Positions 8,541 to 16,780 of a DNA stretch of 64,000 nt are shown piece after piece. The translations under genes and the position numbers were made by a program. The notes below the pieces were generated by a model that saw nothing but the letters and a program-made list of their open reading frames with translations, was not told the origin of the DNA and ran no database searches. The stretch's first letter is position 1, and each line of letters opens with the position of its first letter. The stretch comes from Olsenella timonensis (GTDB lineage Bacteria; Actinomycetota; Coriobacteriia; Coriobacteriales; Atopobiaceae), in the NCBI RefSeq assembly GCF_900119915.1, contig NZ_LT635455.1:1116001-1180000 (forward strand). Direction: 5' to 3'.

Positions 8541-8983
8541 GCACCGAGAGCAAGAGCGCGGGCGAGGCGGTGCGCGTCGCCGCGGCGCTCATAGCCCGTG
8601 ACGGGCGCCTGCTCGCCGCCCGGAGGGCATCCGGCGACCAGGCGGGGCTCTGGGAGCTGCCCGGGGGCAAGCTCCGCGCGGGCGAGAGGAGCGACGCGGC
8701 CCTGCGCCGCGAGGTCCGCGAGGAGATCGGCTGCGAGCTCGGCGTGGCCTGGCTCTACGACACCCTCGACTACGACTACCCCGACTTCCACCTCACGATG
8801 GACTGCTTCGTCTGCCGGCTTGCCGACGGCGCCGAGCCGGTCGCCCATGAGGGCGTTCACTCCGAGCTGCGCTGGCTCGCGCGCGAGGAGCTCTTTGACG
8901 TCGAGTGGCTGCCGGCGGACGTCCAGATGATGCGCTCGGTCGCCTACTACTGGGACGAGGCCTTCGCGGACCAGCTCCTCTAG
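8537..8983 (+). CDS. Nudix hydrolase, MutT/8-oxo-dGTP type
   Basis: A 148-aa Nudix protein. The Nudix box is complete (GGKLRAGERSD then LRREVREEIGCELG), matching Gx5Ex7REUxEExGU. The N-terminal RVAAALIARDGRLLAARRAS and the WELPGGK lead resemble the MutT/CTP-pyrophosphohydrolase subgroup, which sanitises oxidised or damaged nucleoside triphosphates. It overlaps the thioesterase gene by 4 nt, with AAAGGAGG as Shine-Dalgarno. The exact substrate is not readable. Confidence 0.88.
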   Translation: MSTESKSAGEAVRVAAALIARDGRLLAARRASGDQAGLWELPGGKLRAGERSDAALRREVREEIGCELGVAWLYDTLDYDYPDFHLTMDCFVCRLADGAEPVAHEGVHSELRWLAREELFDVEWLPADVQMMRSVAYYWDEAFADQLL

Positions 8984-9020
8984 CGTCTTGCTATGATGGA
9001 GCAAACGAGAGGAGATGCCC

Positions 9021-9335
9021 ATGCCAGAAGACAACGCCCCCGCCCGTCGTGACGAGACTCCCGTCGTCGAGGGCCCCAGCGCGACGACCGACCGCGACAA
9101 CGCCAACTCCGGCCCGGCGGCCTACGTGATCTTCGCCATCGCCGTCGCCCTTCTCGTCGTCCTCGTCATGAGCCTGACGAGCTGCGTCGGCGCGCTCGGC
9201 ACGTTCGTGGCGACCCACTACGACTCCGGCTCCACCACCCTCGTCCCGGAGGGCCACCGCGACGACCGTGGCTGGGGCGAGGACACCTCGTTCGACGACG
9301 TGTGGGACGAGTACGACTCGCGCGTGTGGGCATAG
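9021..9335 (+). CDS. Small single-pass membrane protein, unknown function
   Basis: About 104 aa. The N-terminus is polar (residues 1-~33), followed by one hydrophobic helix (AAYVIFAIAVALLVVLVM, ~33-52) and a Cys (SLTSCVGA) at the membrane edge. The ~45-residue tail is acidic (SFDDVWDEYDSR). The ATG at 9021 is preferred over one at 9015 because the GAGAGGAG ribosome-binding site abuts 9015 but is ideally spaced from 9021. It sits between the Nudix gene and thyA and is likely co-transcribed. I do not recognise a family. Confidence 0.7.
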   Translation: MPEDNAPARRDETPVVEGPSATTDRDNANSGPAAYVIFAIAVALLVVLVMSLTSCVGALGTFVATHYDSGSTTLVPEGHRDDRGWGEDTSFDDVWDEYDSRVWA

Positions 9336-9347
9336 CGGGGAGGCGCC

Positions 9348-10196
9348 ATGAGCAAGGCCGACGACATCTTCGTCTCCATGTGCTCCGACATCATCGAGCA
9401 TGGCACCACCACCGAGGGCCAGAAGGTCCGCCCGCACTGGGAGGACGGCACCCCGGCGTACACGATCAAGCGCTTCGGCGTGTGCAACCGCTACGACCTG
9501 CGCGAGGAGTTCCCGGCGCTCACGCTGCGCCGCACGGCGCTCAAGTCCGCGATGGACGAGGTCCTCTGGATCTACCAGCGCAAGTCCAACAACGTCCACG
9601 ACCTCAAGCCCCACATCTGGGACGAGTGGGCGGACGAGACGGGCTCGATCGGCAAGGCGTACGGCTATCAGGTGGGCCGGGTCTCCCACTATCCCGAGGG
9701 CGACTTCGACCAGATGGACCGGGTCCTCTTTGACCTGCGCGAGAACCCCTACTCGCGACGGATCATGACGAACCTCTACACCTTTGCCGACCTCTCCGAG
9801 ATGCATCTCTATCCCTGCGCCTACAACGCTATCTACAACGTCACGCAGGAGCCCGGCGCGGAGCGCCCCACGCTCAACATGGTCCTCGTCCAGCGCAGCC
9901 AGGACGTGCTCGCCGCCAACAACTGGAACGTCTGCCAGTACGCGATCCTGCTGATGATGGTGGCTCAGGTGTCCGGCATGGAGGCCGGCGAGCTCGTCCA
10001 CATGATCGCCGACGCGCACATCTACGACCGCCACGTCGACGTCGTCCGCGAGCTCATCTCGCGCCCGACGCATCCTGCGCCGACGGTGCGCCTCAACCCC
10101 GAGGTCACGAACTTCTACGACTTCACGACCGACGACCTGGTCGTCGAGAACTACGAGCACGGCCCGCAGGTCACCGACATCCCCATCGCGGTGTGA
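9348..10196 (+). CDS. thyA: Thymidylate synthase
   Basis: A 282-aa folate-dependent thymidylate synthase that methylates dUMP to dTMP using 5,10-methylene-THF and releases dihydrofolate. The dUMP/folate-site blocks RSQDVLAANNWNVCQYAIL and IADAHIYDRHVD are present. The active-site segment reads MHLYPCAYNAIYNV: the nucleophilic Cys is there, but the usual PCH is PCA. As I recall, this occurs in a subset of Gram-positive ThyA proteins. It is followed 65 nt downstream by folA, which recycles the dihydrofolate product. The start has a GGGGAGGCGCC ribosome-binding site. Confidence 0.95.
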   Translation: MSKADDIFVSMCSDIIEHGTTTEGQKVRPHWEDGTPAYTIKRFGVCNRYDLREEFPALTLRRTALKSAMDEVLWIYQRKSNNVHDLKPHIWDEWADETGSIGKAYGYQVGRVSHYPEGDFDQMDRVLFDLRENPYSRRIMTNLYTFADLSEMHLYPCAYNAIYNVTQEPGAERPTLNMVLVQRSQDVLAANNWNVCQYAILLMMVAQVSGMEAGELVHMIADAHIYDRHVDVVRELISRPTHPAPTVRLNPEVTNFYDFTTDDLVVENYEHGPQVTDIPIAV

Positions 10197-10261
10197 CGGA
10201 CCACCCGGCGAGAGGGGCGGGGCAATGCGCCCGGTGCGCCCCCACAGAAAGGCGTGAAGAC

Positions 10262-10759
10262 ATGGGCTGCAAGCTGAGCGCGATCGTTGCGGTGTGCGAT
10301 GACTGGGGCATCGGGCTCGACGGCGGCATGGTCGTCGAGAACCGCGAGGACATGCGGCACTTCGTCGCCTGCACGACCGGGCATCCCGTCATCATGGGAC
10401 GCAGGACGCTCGAGAGCTTCCCCGGCGCGCGACCACTCAGGAACCGCCGCAACGTGGTGCTCACGCGCGACACGACCTTCTCGCCCGAGGGCGTGGAGGT
10501 CGTGCACACGCTGGACGAGGCGCTCGCGGCGGTCGCAGCCGAGCCCGAGGCCTGGGTCATCGGCGGCGGCGAGGTCTACCGGCAGCTCCTTCCCCACTGC
10601 GACCGCGCCGTCGTGACACGCAACCACTGCGTGCGCCCCTGTGACACGCGCTTCCCCGACCTCGACGCCGACCCCTCGTGGGCGCTCGCCGAGGCGCGGG
10701 CGGGCGGCGTCACGCCCGAGGGAGTGTCCTTCGACTTCATGACCTACGTGCGCCGCTGA
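10262..10759 (+). CDS. folA: Dihydrofolate reductase
   Basis: A 165-aa NADPH-dependent reductase converting dihydrofolate to tetrahydrofolate. Signatures are LSAIVAVCDDWGIGLDGGM at the N-terminus, HPVIMGRRTLESFPGARPLRNRRNVVLTRD, and AWVIGGGEVYRQLLP. The frame is open upstream of 10262, but the ATG there starts exactly at the family N-terminus and follows GAAAGGCGTGAAGAC. It sits directly behind thyA, forming the usual dTMP-synthesis pair. Confidence 0.94.
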   Translation: MGCKLSAIVAVCDDWGIGLDGGMVVENREDMRHFVACTTGHPVIMGRRTLESFPGARPLRNRRNVVLTRDTTFSPEGVEVVHTLDEALAAVAAEPEAWVIGGGEVYRQLLPHCDRAVVTRNHCVRPCDTRFPDLDADPSWALAEARAGGVTPEGVSFDFMTYVRR

Positions 10760-10804
10760 CCCACGCGCTCATCGAGACGGAGCGTCTGCGCATCGTCAAC
10801 GAAA

Positions 10805-10835
10805 GGGCCCGCCAGCCGGAGGGGCTGACGGGCCC
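10805..10835. terminator. Bidirectional intrinsic terminator-like hairpin
   Basis: Stem GGGCCCGCCAGCC (10805-10817) pairs with GGCTGACGGGCCC (10823-10835) with one mismatch and a 5-nt loop. It lies between convergent folA and the adhE-downstream kinase gene. The minus-strand tail is only CTTTC, so efficiency is uncertain. Confidence 0.65.
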
Positions 10836-10858
10836 AAAGTCGCACGGTGCGGCGCTCG

Positions 10859-11632
10859 CTAGTCGATGTCGAGCGCGGCGTCGACCTGGCTGCGGAGGAA
10901 CTCCTCGGCGTCCTTGCGGCCGCGGGAGAGCTCGGCGGCGGCCATGACGGGCACCCAGTAGTGGACCTTCTGCTTGGCGACGTCGGCCTTCTTGGAGAAG
11001 ACGTCGAGGTACTTCTCGGCGTGGCCGGGGTGATACATCTTGAAGAGGATGTAGGTCATCGCGGCGTCGGCCTCGGGCAGGCCACGGGTGACGTGGGTCC
11101 AGTCGCAGGCGTAGAGCGTCCCGTCCTCGGCGACGATCACGTTGGAGGGGTTGAAGTCGCAGTGGCAGATGCTGTGGCCCGGCGCCATGCGGTCGGTCCT
11201 CATCTGCAGGTCGTAACGCACGGACGGGTCGAGGTCCGGCGTCTTGCCGACCATGCCGGCGATCTTGGTCTTCTGGTCCTTGAGCAGCTCAGGGGCATGG
11301 GTGTTCTGGATCTCGATCTGGAAGTCCACAAACTGCTCGAGGAGCCTGTCGTACTCGTCAGTACCCTCGGCGGCGTCCATGAGGGAGCGCATGGTGACGC
11401 CCTCGACGTACTCCGTGGAGAGGGCCCAGGAGCCGTCGGCGGTCTGCGAGACCTCGAGGATCTTGGGCACGCGGACGCCGGCGCCCATGATGCGGGCGAC
11501 GTTCAGCGCCTCGTTGAAGACGTCAGAGGCGGGCTTGGTGGCCTTGAAGACCTTGACGATGCGGTCGCCGTCACGGTAGACGACCTTGTTGTGACGCTCG
11601 ACGATGGCCTGCTTGTTCTCAGAAAGTTCCAT
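10859..11632 (-). CDS. APH/choline-kinase-fold phosphotransferase
   Basis: A 257-aa protein with a protein-kinase-like small-molecule kinase fold. The N-lobe (KVVYRDGDRIVKVFKATKP) carries the ATP-binding Lys. The catalytic loop is HCDFNPSNVIV, matching HxDxxxxN, and the metal-binding Asp is in YACDWTHVTRG (the DxD-like motif is DW). An aminoglycoside or choline-type substrate is possible but not indicated. The gene begins 39 nt after the adhE stop with an AGAAGGAGG ribosome-binding site and no visible terminator between, so it is probably co-transcribed with adhE. Confidence 0.85.
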   Translation of the reverse strand: MELSENKQAIVERHNKVVYRDGDRIVKVFKATKPASDVFNEALNVARIMGAGVRVPKILEVSQTADGSWALSTEYVEGVTMRSLMDAAEGTDEYDRLLEQFVDFQIEIQNTHAPELLKDQKTKIAGMVGKTPDLDPSVRYDLQMRTDRMAPGHSICHCDFNPSNVIVAEDGTLYACDWTHVTRGLPEADAAMTYILFKMYHPGHAEKYLDVFSKKADVAKQKVHYWVPVMAAAELSRGRKDAEEFLRSQVDAALDID

Positions 11633-11671
11633 TGCTGCCTCCTTCTGGGCAACGAGAAGAACGTGTGCGGA

Positions 11672-14293
11672 CTAGTCCTCGTAGGAGCTGGGCTCGCGGC
11701 CGTAGAAGGCGTCGAGGTAGAGCTCCTTGATCTCGGACACGAGCGGGTAGCGCGGGTTGGCGCCGGTGCACTGGTCGTTGAACGCGTTCTCGGACATCTC
11801 GTCGAGCGTGGCGAGGAAGTCCTCCTCGGTGACGCCAAAGCCGGCAATCGTCTCGGGCACGCCCACGTGGGCCTTGAGCTCCTCGATGCGCGCGATGAAG
11901 TTCTCGAAGACCTCCTGGTCGTTGCGGCCCTTGATGCCGCAGAAGCGACCCGCCTCGGCGTAGCGCGCGAGGGTCTTGGGGTGGTCGTACTGCGGGAAGG
12001 TGCCCATCTTCACCGGGCGCTCGGCGGCGTTGTAGCGCATGACGCGGGTCAGGATGACGGCGTTGGCCATGCCGTGGGCGATGTGGTGGTAGGCGCCGAG
12101 CTTGTGGGCCATCGAGTGGTTGACGCCAAGGAAGGCGTTGGCGAAGGCCATGCCGGCGAGGCAGGAGGCGTTGGCCATGTGGTCGCGGGCCTCGACGTCG
12201 GTGCCGTCGTCATAGGCGCGCTCGAGATAGGTGAGGACGAGCTTCATGGCGCGCAGGGCGAGGCCGTCGGTGTAGTCGGAGGCCATGATGGAGACGTACG
12301 CCTCGAGGGCGTGCGTGAGCACGTCGACGCCGGAGGCGGCGGTCAGGCCCTTGGGCTGGGTCATCATGTTGTCGGTGTCGACGATGGCCATGTTGGGCAG
12401 GAGCTGGTAGTCGGCGATCGGCCACTTGGTGCCGGTCGTGGCGTCGGTGATGATCGAGAAGGGCGTCACCTCGGAGCCGGTGCCCGAGGAGGTGGGGATG
12501 GCCACGAAGAAGGCCTTCTGACCCATCTCGGGGAAGGTGTAGACGCGCTTGCGGATGTCCATGAAGTCCATGGCCATGTCCTCGAACTTGGCCTCGGGGT
12601 GCTCGTACATCATCCACATGATCTTGCCGGCGTCCATGGCAGAGCCGCCGCCGATGGCGATGATGCAGTCGGGCTCGAAGGCCTTGACCTGCTCGAGGCC
12701 GCGCTCGCAGTCCTGGAGCTTGGGGTCAGGGGAGATCGACCAGAAGCTGGAGTAGACGATGCCCTGCTCGTCGAGGGACGCCTCGATCTTCTTGGTGAAG
12801 CCGCTCTTGTAGAGGAAGGAGTCGGTGACGATGAAGGCGCGCTTCTTGCCGTAGACCTCGGAGAGCTCGCGAAGCGCCACGGGCATGCAGCCCTTCTTGA
12901 AGAAGACCTTCTCGGGAACACGGAACCACAGCATGTTCTCACGCCTCTCTGCGACGGACTTGATGTTGAGCAGGTGCTGGGGGCCGACGTTGCCCGAGAC
13001 GGAGTTGCCGCCCCAGGAGCCGCAGCCGAGCGTCAGCGAGGGCGGCATCTTGAAGTTGTAGATGTCGCCGATGCCGCCCTGTGCGGCCGGGGTGTTGATG
13101 AGGATGCGGCAGGTCTTCATGCGCTTGGCGTGCTCGGCCATCTTCTCGGTCTCGCGCGTGTCGATAAAGAGCGAGCTCGTGTGGCCGTACCCGCCGTCGG
13201 CGATGAGGCGCTCGGCCTTGGAGAGGGCGTCCTCCCAGTTCTTGGCGCGGTACATGCCGAGGATGGTGGTGAGCTTCTCGTGCGCCCACGGCTCGGAGGG
13301 CTCGACGGACTCGACCTCGCCGATGAGGACCTTGGTGCTGGCCGGGACGGAGACGCCGGCGGCCTCGGCGATCTTGGGGGCGGGCTGGCCGACCATCTTG
13401 GCGTTGACGCCGCCGTTGACGATGACGGTGTTGCCGACCTTGGCGATCTCGTCTCCCTGGAGGAAGTAGCAGCCGCGCTTCTCGAACTCGGCCTTGACCT
13501 TGTTGTAGACCTTGTCCAGGACGATGACGTTCTGCTCGGTCGCGCAGATCATGCCGTAGTCGAAGGTCTTGGAGTGGATGATCGAGTTGACGGAGAGCTC
13601 GATGTCGGCCGTGTCGTCGATGATGGCGGGGTTGTTGCCCGGGCCGACGCCGAGGGCGGGCTTGCCGGAGGAGTAGGCGGCGTTGACCATGCCCGGGCCG
13701 CCGGTGGCGAGGATGATGTCGGCGGAGCGCATGAGCTCGGAGGTCATGTCGAGGGACGGCACGTCGACCCAGTCGATGATGCCCTTGGGGGCGCCGGCGG
13801 CCTCGGCGGCCTCGCGCACGATGCGGGCGGCCTCGGCGGTGCACTTGCCGGCGCGCGGGTGCGGGGAGATGAGGATGGCGTTGCGGGTCTTCAGGCAGAT
13901 GAGCGTCTTGAAGATGGCCGTGGAGGTGGGGTTGGTCGTCGGGATGACGGCGGCGACGAGGCCGAGCGGCTCGGCGATCTGCTTGTAGCCGAAGGCGGGG
14001 TCGTCGGAGATGACGTCGCACGTCTTCATGTTCTTGTACTTGTTGTAGATGTACTCGGAGGCGTAGTGGTTCTTGATGACCTTGTCCTCCATGACGCCGT
14101 AGCCGGTCTCCTCGACGGCCATCTTGGCCAGCGGGATGCGGGCCTTGTTGGCGGCCATGGCGGCCTCATAGAAGATCTTGTCCACCTGCTCCTGGGTGAA
14201 CGTCGCGAACTCGGCCTGCGCGGCTCGCATCTCCTTGATGCGCTCCTGCAGCGCCTCGACGCTGTCAATCGGGGTCCTGACGATGTCTGCCAT
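11672..14293 (-). CDS. adhE: Bifunctional acetaldehyde-CoA/alcohol dehydrogenase
   Basis: An 873-aa fusion that reduces acetyl-CoA to acetaldehyde and then ethanol, reoxidising two NADH. Residues ~1-440 are the aldehyde dehydrogenase domain, with MICATEQNVIVLD carrying the catalytic Cys. Residues ~450-873 are the iron-dependent alcohol dehydrogenase, with AIGGGSAMDAGK for NAD and the iron ligands in HSMAHKLGAYHHIAHGMAN. AdhE is known to polymerise into spirosomes. The AGGAGG Shine-Dalgarno sequence is 6 nt before the ATG. With ackA in this window, mixed acetate/ethanol fermentation is implied. Confidence 0.98.
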   Translation of the reverse strand: MADIVRTPIDSVEALQERIKEMRAAQAEFATFTQEQVDKIFYEAAMAANKARIPLAKMAVEETGYGVMEDKVIKNHYASEYIYNKYKNMKTCDVISDDPAFGYKQIAEPLGLVAAVIPTTNPTSTAIFKTLICLKTRNAILISPHPRAGKCTAEAARIVREAAEAAGAPKGIIDWVDVPSLDMTSELMRSADIILATGGPGMVNAAYSSGKPALGVGPGNNPAIIDDTADIELSVNSIIHSKTFDYGMICATEQNVIVLDKVYNKVKAEFEKRGCYFLQGDEIAKVGNTVIVNGGVNAKMVGQPAPKIAEAAGVSVPASTKVLIGEVESVEPSEPWAHEKLTTILGMYRAKNWEDALSKAERLIADGGYGHTSSLFIDTRETEKMAEHAKRMKTCRILINTPAAQGGIGDIYNFKMPPSLTLGCGSWGGNSVSGNVGPQHLLNIKSVAERRENMLWFRVPEKVFFKKGCMPVALRELSEVYGKKRAFIVTDSFLYKSGFTKKIEASLDEQGIVYSSFWSISPDPKLQDCERGLEQVKAFEPDCIIAIGGGSAMDAGKIMWMMYEHPEAKFEDMAMDFMDIRKRVYTFPEMGQKAFFVAIPTSSGTGSEVTPFSIITDATTGTKWPIADYQLLPNMAIVDTDNMMTQPKGLTAASGVDVLTHALEAYVSIMASDYTDGLALRAMKLVLTYLERAYDDGTDVEARDHMANASCLAGMAFANAFLGVNHSMAHKLGAYHHIAHGMANAVILTRVMRYNAAERPVKMGTFPQYDHPKTLARYAEAGRFCGIKGRNDQEVFENFIARIEELKAHVGVPETIAGFGVTEEDFLATLDEMSENAFNDQCTGANPRYPLVSEIKELYLDAFYGREPSSYED

Positions 14294-14390
14294 GCGTTCC
14301 TCCTATTTCTCGGACCGCCGGGCATGGGGCCCTGCGGTCGTACAAAGGACGGTCGGACAATGCGTCGGGCACGCATTTAGTCAAAGTATA
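14294..14390 (-). promoter_or_regulatory. adhE promoter, operator-like palindrome and leader hairpin
   Basis: On the minus strand a TATACT -10 box lies at 14390-14385. It is followed at once by a perfect inverted repeat AATGCGT-gcccg-ACGCATT (14359-14377), positioned where an operator would block initiation. Further down the leader, GACCGC..GGGC pairs with GCCC..CGGTC just before the ribosome-binding site. A redox regulator such as Rex would be expected for adhE, but I see no confident Rex site. Confidence 0.5.
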
Positions 14391-14429
14391 GTGCAGATTG
14401 GGCGAGAAGCGCGGCGGCGCCGGACGGCA

Positions 14430-14747
14430 TCAGCCGAGAAGCGCCTCGAGCTCCATGACCTGCTCGCGGGCGTCCCGCCCGTCCGCCTCCCAGAGGCGCC
14501 ACTCCCCCGCCGAGCGATACGCGACGCGCGGGCCGAAGCCGCAGGCGAGCTCGCTGGCGGCACGGGGGAAGTCGGGGTCCTGCTTGAGCCCCGGGTAGCG
14601 GACGGCCTCGACGCGCGGGTGGCACGCGAGGTAGTTGGCCACGACCTGGGCAGAGTCTGACACGGCCCTCCACCGCTCCCGCCCGAGCCTGGACGAGAGC
14701 GCCTGGAGGGCCGTGAGGTCGAGGTACTTCTCGACGACCTGGTCCAC
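14430..14747 (-). CDS. Small protein resembling a Cys/Met-metabolism PLP-enzyme segment
   Basis: About 105 aa, starting with GTG at 14747 two bases after the thrS TAG. Residues ~35-80 (DSAQVVANYLACHPRVEAVRYPGLKQDP, then ACGFGPRVAY) match the C-terminal small-domain start of cystathionine-gamma-synthase/O-acetylhomoserine-sulfhydrylase-type PLP enzymes. The PLP-binding Lys domain is entirely absent. The first 30 residues (VDQVVEKYLDLTALQALSSR) have no counterpart I recognise. The ribosome-binding site is weak, so expression may depend on coupling to thrS. It could be a decayed remnant or a genuine mini-protein; the frame is clean. Confidence 0.65.
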   Translation of the reverse strand: MDQVVEKYLDLTALQALSSRLGRERWRAVSDSAQVVANYLACHPRVEAVRYPGLKQDPDFPRAASELACGFGPRVAYRSAGEWRLWEADGRDAREQVMELEALLG

Positions 14748-14749
14748 GG

Positions 14750-16513
14750 CTAGCGGCGCTCGGCGATCTCTGCCGTGACGTCGGCGATGAAGTCGTCGAG
14801 GCCGGCGACGTGCGTCTCGTTGCTGCGGTCGCGCACGGAGATGGTGCCCGCCTCGACCTCCTGCTCGCCGAGGATCAGCATGTACGGCGGACGGTCGACG
14901 TTGCGGGCCTCGCGGATCTTGTAGCCGATCTTCTCGTCGCGCTCGTCGAGGACCGCGCGGATGCCGGCGGCCTCCAGGCGCTCGGTGACGCCGCGCGCGT
15001 AGTCGCGGCTCTTCTCGGACACGGGCAGGACCTTCACCTGGCAGGGGGCGAGCCACGTGGGGAACTTGCCGGCGAAGTGCTCGATCAGGATGCCGATGAA
15101 GCGCTCGATGGAGCCGAAGCACACGCGGTGCAGCATGATGGGGCGCTTCTTGGAGCCGTCGGCGTCGGTGTACTCGAGGTCGAAGTTGAGCGGCATCTGG
15201 AAGTCGAGCTGCACGGTGCCGCACTGCCAGGTGCGGCCGAGCGAGTCCTCGAGGTGGAAGTCGATCTTAGGACCGTAGAAGGCGCCGTCGCCCTCGTTGA
15301 CCACGTACTCCTTCCCGAGGCGCTCGAGCGCGACGCGCAGCGCGGACTCGGCGCGCTCCCAGTCCTCGTCGGACCCCATGGAGTCGTCGGGGCGGGTCGA
15401 GAGCTCCAGGTGATAGGTGAAGCCGAACTTCTGGTACACCGAGTCGATGAGGTTCACGACGCCCACGATCTCGTCGGTGAGCTGGTCGGGGCGCACAAAG
15501 AGGTGCGCGTCGTCCTGGTTGAAGCAGCGCACGCGGAAGAGGCCGTGCAGCGCGCCGCGCATCTCGTGACGGTGCACGAGGCCGATCTCGCCGGCGCGGA
15601 TGGGGAGCTCGCGATAGCTGTGCGGCTTGGAGGCGTAGACGAGCACACCGCCCGGGCAGTTCATCGGCTTGATGCAGTACTCCTCGTCGTCGATGGTGGT
15701 GGAGTACATGTTGTCCTTGTAGTGGTCCCAGTGGCCGGAGGTCTCCCACAGGCTCTTGCTCATGATCTGCGGCGTGGAGATCTCCACGTAGCCGGCGGCG
15801 CGGTGAATCTCCCGCCAGTACTGGAGCAGCTCGTTCTTGAGAATCATGCCGTTGGGCAGGAAGAACGGGAAGCCGGGCGCCTCGTCGCGCATCATGAAGA
15901 TGTCCATCTCGCGGCCGATCCTGCGGTGGTCGCGCTTCTTGGCCTCCTCGAGCAGGCGCAGGTGCTCGTCGAGCTCCTCCCTCGTGGCGAAGGCGGTGCC
16001 GTTGACGCGCGTGAGCATCTTGTTGTTCTTGTCGCCCTTCCAGTAGGCGCCCGAGACGCCCGTGAGCTTGAAGGCCTTGAGGGCCTTGGTGTAGGTGAGG
16101 TGCGGGCCCACGCACATGTCGATGTACTCGCCCTGCTGGTAGAAGGTGATGCGCGCGTCCTCGGGAAGGTCGCCGATATGCTCGACCTTGTACTTCTCGC
16201 CACGCTCCTGCATGAGGGCGACGGCCTCGGCACGCGGGAGCTCGAAGACCGTGAACTTGAGGTTCTCCTTCACGATCCTCTTCATCTCCGCCTCGATGGC
16301 CGGGAAGTCCTCCTCGGAGATCTTCTGGCCCTCGGGCAGGTCGATGTCGTAGTAGAAGCCGTTGTCGGTGGCCGGGCCGTAGGCGAAGTCCGCCTCGGGG
16401 TAGAGGCGCTTGACGGCCTGGGCCATGATGTGGGCGGCGCTGTGGCGGACGACGTGAGTGAGCTCGTCGGCGGGGCACTCGTCAACGTGACCGTCGTTGT
16501 ACAGGACCTTCAT
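14750..16513 (-). CDS. thrS: Threonyl-tRNA synthetase (no TGS domain)
   Basis: A 587-aa class II synthetase charging tRNA-Thr. The editing (second additional) domain is visible at residues ~20-210, with HSAAHIMAQAVKRLYPEADFAYGP (HxxxH) and CVGPHLTYTK. The class II core is seen in MNCPGGVLVYASKPHSYRELPIR and RVRCFNQDDAHLFV. The C-terminal anticodon-binding domain ends IRAVLDERDEKIGYKIREA. The usual N-terminal TGS domain (~60 aa) is missing. The chosen ATG at 16513 starts directly at the editing-domain lead. RBS: AGAAAGGTG. Confidence 0.96.
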   Translation of the reverse strand: MKVLYNDGHVDECPADELTHVVRHSAAHIMAQAVKRLYPEADFAYGPATDNGFYYDIDLPEGQKISEEDFPAIEAEMKRIVKENLKFTVFELPRAEAVALMQERGEKYKVEHIGDLPEDARITFYQQGEYIDMCVGPHLTYTKALKAFKLTGVSGAYWKGDKNNKMLTRVNGTAFATREELDEHLRLLEEAKKRDHRRIGREMDIFMMRDEAPGFPFFLPNGMILKNELLQYWREIHRAAGYVEISTPQIMSKSLWETSGHWDHYKDNMYSTTIDDEEYCIKPMNCPGGVLVYASKPHSYRELPIRAGEIGLVHRHEMRGALHGLFRVRCFNQDDAHLFVRPDQLTDEIVGVVNLIDSVYQKFGFTYHLELSTRPDDSMGSDEDWERAESALRVALERLGKEYVVNEGDGAFYGPKIDFHLEDSLGRTWQCGTVQLDFQMPLNFDLEYTDADGSKKRPIMLHRVCFGSIERFIGILIEHFAGKFPTWLAPCQVKVLPVSEKSRDYARGVTERLEAAGIRAVLDERDEKIGYKIREARNVDRPPYMLILGEQEVEAGTISVRDRSNETHVAGLDDFIADVTAEIAERR

Positions 16514-16773
16514 GGGAGACACCTTTCTGGCAGGGGGTGCGAACAACAAAAACGCCCGCGCGCCGCCGCGGCGACGTCAGGCGATATGCGGCGCCTGCCC
16601 GGGCACGCGGCCGGGGATGGGCAGACGCCTAGATAGTCTGCGTTCGAACGAAATGTGCGACGGCGTGGCGCATCTGGGTCCTTCGTCTTGGTTGCACCCT
16701 TTAGGTTTACCACAAGTGGGCGGCGATATTCGCCGGGACGCGGATTTGCCGCATCATGCCGCGGGGCGTCCAC
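16514..16773 (-). promoter_or_regulatory. thrS leader with attenuator-like structure and a coupled short frame
   Basis: About 230 nt upstream of thrS. On the minus strand, GC-rich self-complementary segments (GGCGCCGC with GCGGCGCGC, 16561-16600) run into CGGGCGTTTTTG (T-run about 16546-16550), resembling an attenuator terminator. A short open frame starting around the GTG near 16711 contains a threonine-bearing stretch (GATKTKDP) and ends in a TGA overlapping the thrS ATG by 4 nt. It lacks the T-box core sequence. A leader-peptide or simple terminator/antiterminator mechanism is possible. The frame itself has low-complexity, non-protein-like composition. Confidence 0.35.
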
Positions 16774-16780
16774 ACACGAA

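Noticed and set aside
10765-10800. Remnant of a GNAT acetyltransferase N-terminus (ALIETERLRIV) after folA
   Set aside because: Only about ten codons fit, followed at once by a terminator, and part of the sequence is an 18-bp repeat also present at 50706. Too short to call a pseudogene.
10847-14380. ~1180-codon plus-strand open frame opposite adhE
   Set aside because: Composition (repeated LGDL/VDDG patterns) is that of an antisense shadow of adhE and the kinase gene; no domain recognised. The same applies to the ~1080-codon frame opposite mglCA at 29208-32462.
16514-16740. T-box riboswitch upstream of thrS
   Set aside because: A GGGTGCAACC segment loosely recalls the T-box core, but the conserved TGGNACCGCG and specifier stem are absent.
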